From Lachnoclostridium sp. UBA7122 (GTDB taxonomy: Bacteria > Bacillota > Clostridia > Lachnospirales > Lachnospiraceae), in the NCBI GenBank assembly GCA_002493085.1, contig DKXQ01000205.1, positions 5,565 to 15,723 on the forward strand: a stretch of 10,159 bases of DNA, written 5' to 3'. This document shows, one piece after another, positions 8,647-10,159 of this stretch. The translations under genes and the position numbers were made by a program. Below the pieces are notes generated by a model that was not told where the DNA came from, ran no database searches, and saw nothing but the letters and a program-made list of their open reading frames with translations. The first letter of the stretch is position 1. Every line of letters starts with the position of its first letter.

Positions 8647-8703
8647 CATTGTATGGAATACACCAGCTATACTTTACCATGTTTTTTTCTATAGTTTGCC
8701 AGA

Positions 8704-8732
8704 TTGAAGATTTCATGTTTTATTTATAAAAT
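8704..8732 (+). promoter_or_regulatory. Candidate sigma-A promoter for the sugar-binding lipoprotein gene
   Basis: TTGAAG (8704-8709, four of six match TTGACA) is followed after 17 bases by TAAAAT (8727-8732, five of six match TATAAT). It lies in the 114-base gap between the response regulator and the lipoprotein gene, about 30 bases before the start codon. The gap is long compared with the 1-base and 16-base junctions upstream, which fits a separate, regulated promoter for the importer. The region is very AT-rich, so chance matches are likely. Confidence 0.45.
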
Positions 8733-8742
8733 ATTTATAAAA
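8721..8742 (+). repeat. Perfect tandem 11-bp direct repeat over the candidate -10 region
   Basis: TATTTATAAAA occurs twice head to tail (8721-8731 and 8732-8742), running into the A tract before the GAGGAGGT ribosome binding site (8747-8754). The period is close to one DNA helix turn, so both copies would face the same side of the DNA. AraC-family regulators often bind direct repeats, but usually upstream of or next to the -35 element, so this may instead be a low-complexity AT stretch or an untranslated leader element. Confidence 0.5.
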
Positions 8743-8760
8743 AAAAGAGGAGGTCTTCAT

Positions 8761-10159
8761 ATGAGAAAAAAGGCAATAGTAAACTTGATGCTTACACTAG
8801 CAGCGTCAGCATTATTTGTAACCGGCTGTGGAGGAGGAGACAGCGGGGAAGGGGACAAAAAGACCAGCAGCAGCGGGGCATCTTCAGAAAAAAGCGGTGT
8901 AAAAGAATTTACAGCATTTTTTGCAGTTCCTGGTTCAGAAATTAATGATGATAATGAAATCCAGAAAATTATTGCAGAAAAGACAGGCGTAAAGGTAAAA
9001 GAAACCTGGCTGACAGGGCAGACAGCAGAAGAAGCAGTTGGAACTATTATTGCAGGAGGTGAATATCCGGACTTTATTGAAGGAAACAGCGGCCAGCAGC
9101 AGTTATATGATGCAGGTGCACTTGTAGCCCTTGATGATTATCTTGATAATTATCCAAATATTAAGGAGTTCTTTACTGAACAGGAATGGGATTCACTGCG
9201 CCAGGATGATGGTCATATTTACTGGATTCCGCAGTTTAGTAATATACATGGCGAAGAAAAAGTCTGCGAACATAATGATGAAGCTTTCTGGATACAGACA
9301 AGAGTGCTTAAATGGGCTGGTTATCCAGAAATAACAACAATGGATGAATACTTCGACCTGATTGAAAGATATAATAAGGAAAACCCTACAATGGAGGATG
9401 GCACAAAGAATATACCTTATACAATCCTTTGTGACGACTGGAGGTATTTCTGCCTGGAAAATGCACCACAGTTCCTTGACGGGTATCCAAATGATGGTTC
9501 ATGTATTGTAGACCCTGACACATTAAAGATAATTGATTACAACACTACAGACACAGCAGTGAAGTATTTCAAAAAGTTAAATGAAGAATATCACAAAGGA
9601 ATTGTTGATACAGAATCATTTACACAGACATATGATGAGTATATATCAAAATTGTCAACTGGCCGTGTACTCGGAATGATAGACCAGTGGTGGGATTTTG
9701 CATATACAGCAGGTGATGCCATTAAATCAGCAGGGCTTGACAAACAGGGCTGTAACTATGTACCACTTCCAATTACAATCGACAAGGGCATAAAGAACCA
9801 GTGGCATAACTCAGGCGGTGTTGTAAATACTGGTACAGGTCTTGCAATTACTGTAAACTGCGACGATGTAGAAGGTGCATTACAGTTTGTGGACGACCTG
9901 CTTGGACAGGAAATACATGACCTGCGCTTCTGGGGTGTAAAGGATGTTGATTACAAGGTAGATGACAAAGGGGAATTCAGCCGTACTCCTGAAATGAGGA
10001 CACAGTGTTCTGATACTGCATATAAAGCTTCACATTTATGTACATATTCATACTTCCCACAGTGGGATGGAACAAGCCGTGATGAGATAAATGCAATGAA
10101 ACCGGCTGGCCAGGCTAATGAATTTTATGATGGCCTGGAATCTGGAAAGTCAGATGTTA
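8761..10159 (+). CDS. ABC transporter sugar-binding lipoprotein, LplA-like (partial, 3' end cut by window)
   Basis: The frame is open from ATG 8761 to the window edge, giving 466 codons without a stop. The N-terminus is a lipoprotein signal peptide: positive MRKK, a hydrophobic stretch, then the lipobox VTGC with C23 as the lipidated cysteine. A Gly/Ser/Lys-rich linker (24-47) leads to the solute-binding fold. Typical traits of the LplA/YtcQ-like oligosaccharide-binding group are the early block IIAEKTGVKV, the GGEYPDF motif (99-105), ALDDYLDNYPNI (123-134) and many aromatic residues suited to sugar stacking. Family members are usually around 500-560 residues, so roughly 40-100 residues are missing. 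GAGGAGGT at 8747-8754 is a strong ribosome binding site. It uses GAC, TAC and AAG more often than the genes upstream, as expected for an abundant binding protein. Permease genes are expected next but lie outside the window. The ligand (xylo- or glucuronoxylo-oligosaccharide) is inferred from neighbours only. Confidence 0.92.
   Translation, partial: MRKKAIVNLMLTLAASALFVTGCGGGDSGEGDKKTSSSGASSEKSGVKEFTAFFAVPGSEINDDNEIQKIIAEKTGVKVKETWLTGQTAEEAVGTIIAGGEYPDFIEGNSGQQQLYDAGALVALDDYLDNYPNIKEFFTEQEWDSLRQDDGHIYWIPQFSNIHGEEKVCEHNDEAFWIQTRVLKWAGYPEITTMDEYFDLIERYNKENPTMEDGTKNIPYTILCDDWRYFCLENAPQFLDGYPNDGSCIVDPDTLKIIDYNTTDTAVKYFKKLNEEYHKGIVDTESFTQTYDEYISKLSTGRVLGMIDQWWDFAYTAGDAIKSAGLDKQGCNYVPLPITIDKGIKNQWHNSGGVVNTGTGLAITVNCDDVEGALQFVDDLLGQEIHDLRFWGVKDVDYKVDDKGEFSRTPEMRTQCSDTAYKASHLCTYSYFPQWDGTSRDEINAMKPAGQANEFYDGLESGKSDV

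Noticed and set aside
8651..8688. Possible terminator after the response regulator: GTATGG and CCATGT followed by seven T
   Set aside because: The stem has only four Watson-Crick pairs plus two G-T pairs around a 20-base loop, too weak to call, although the T run is suggestive.
9131..9334. A 67-codon open frame on the + strand inside the lipoprotein gene
   Set aside because: It is out of frame with the long lipoprotein reading frame, has no ribosome binding site and gives an Ile/Met-rich meaningless product.

Overview
The window looks like part of a carbohydrate-utilisation locus from a low-GC anaerobic Firmicute, most likely a gut Lachnospiraceae-type Clostridium relative. That placement is inferred from the AT-rich codon use, the strong AGGAGG-type ribosome binding sites, the YesM/YesN-type two-component pair and the gene set. 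No 16S or other marker gene is present. All genes supported here lie on the + strand.

Layout: (1) 1-63, the last 20 codons of an unidentified upstream gene. (2) 64-173, a short AT-rich gap holding a perfect 7-bp inverted repeat. (3) 174-2318, a cytoplasmic GH3 enzyme of the beta-xylosidase / alpha-L-arabinofuranosidase type. (4) A GC-rich hairpin at 2330-2356. (5) 2396-5260, a cytoplasmic GH115 xylan alpha-1,2-glucuronidase. (6) 5262-7034, a membrane-bound YesM-type sensor histidine kinase whose ribosome binding site lies inside the last codons of the GH115 gene. (7) 7051-8646, a YesN-type response regulator with an AraC DNA-binding domain, carrying a run of nine G inside its coding sequence. 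(8) 8647-8760, a gap with a plausible promoter and an 11-bp tandem repeat. (9) 8761 to the window end, a sugar-binding lipoprotein of an ABC importer, cut off by the window edge.

How the genes fit together (inference from families): the lipoprotein captures (methyl)glucuronic-acid-substituted xylo-oligosaccharides outside the cell, and permeases presumably encoded downstream import them. GH115 then removes the glucuronosyl side chain in the cytoplasm, and GH3 trims the xylose (or arabinose) residues. The histidine kinase probably senses a ligand outside the cell and the AraC-type regulator activates the importer promoter. This resembles known aldouronate/xylan-utilisation loci of Firmicutes, with GH115 in the role that GH67 often fills.

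The most unusual sequence signal is the nine-G tract in the response regulator. Loss or gain of a single G would place a stop codon within a few codons and remove the DNA-binding domain, so the tract could act as a phase-variable on/off switch for the locus. I see no mobile element, CRISPR array, tRNA or rRNA, and no clearly undescribed multi-gene system.
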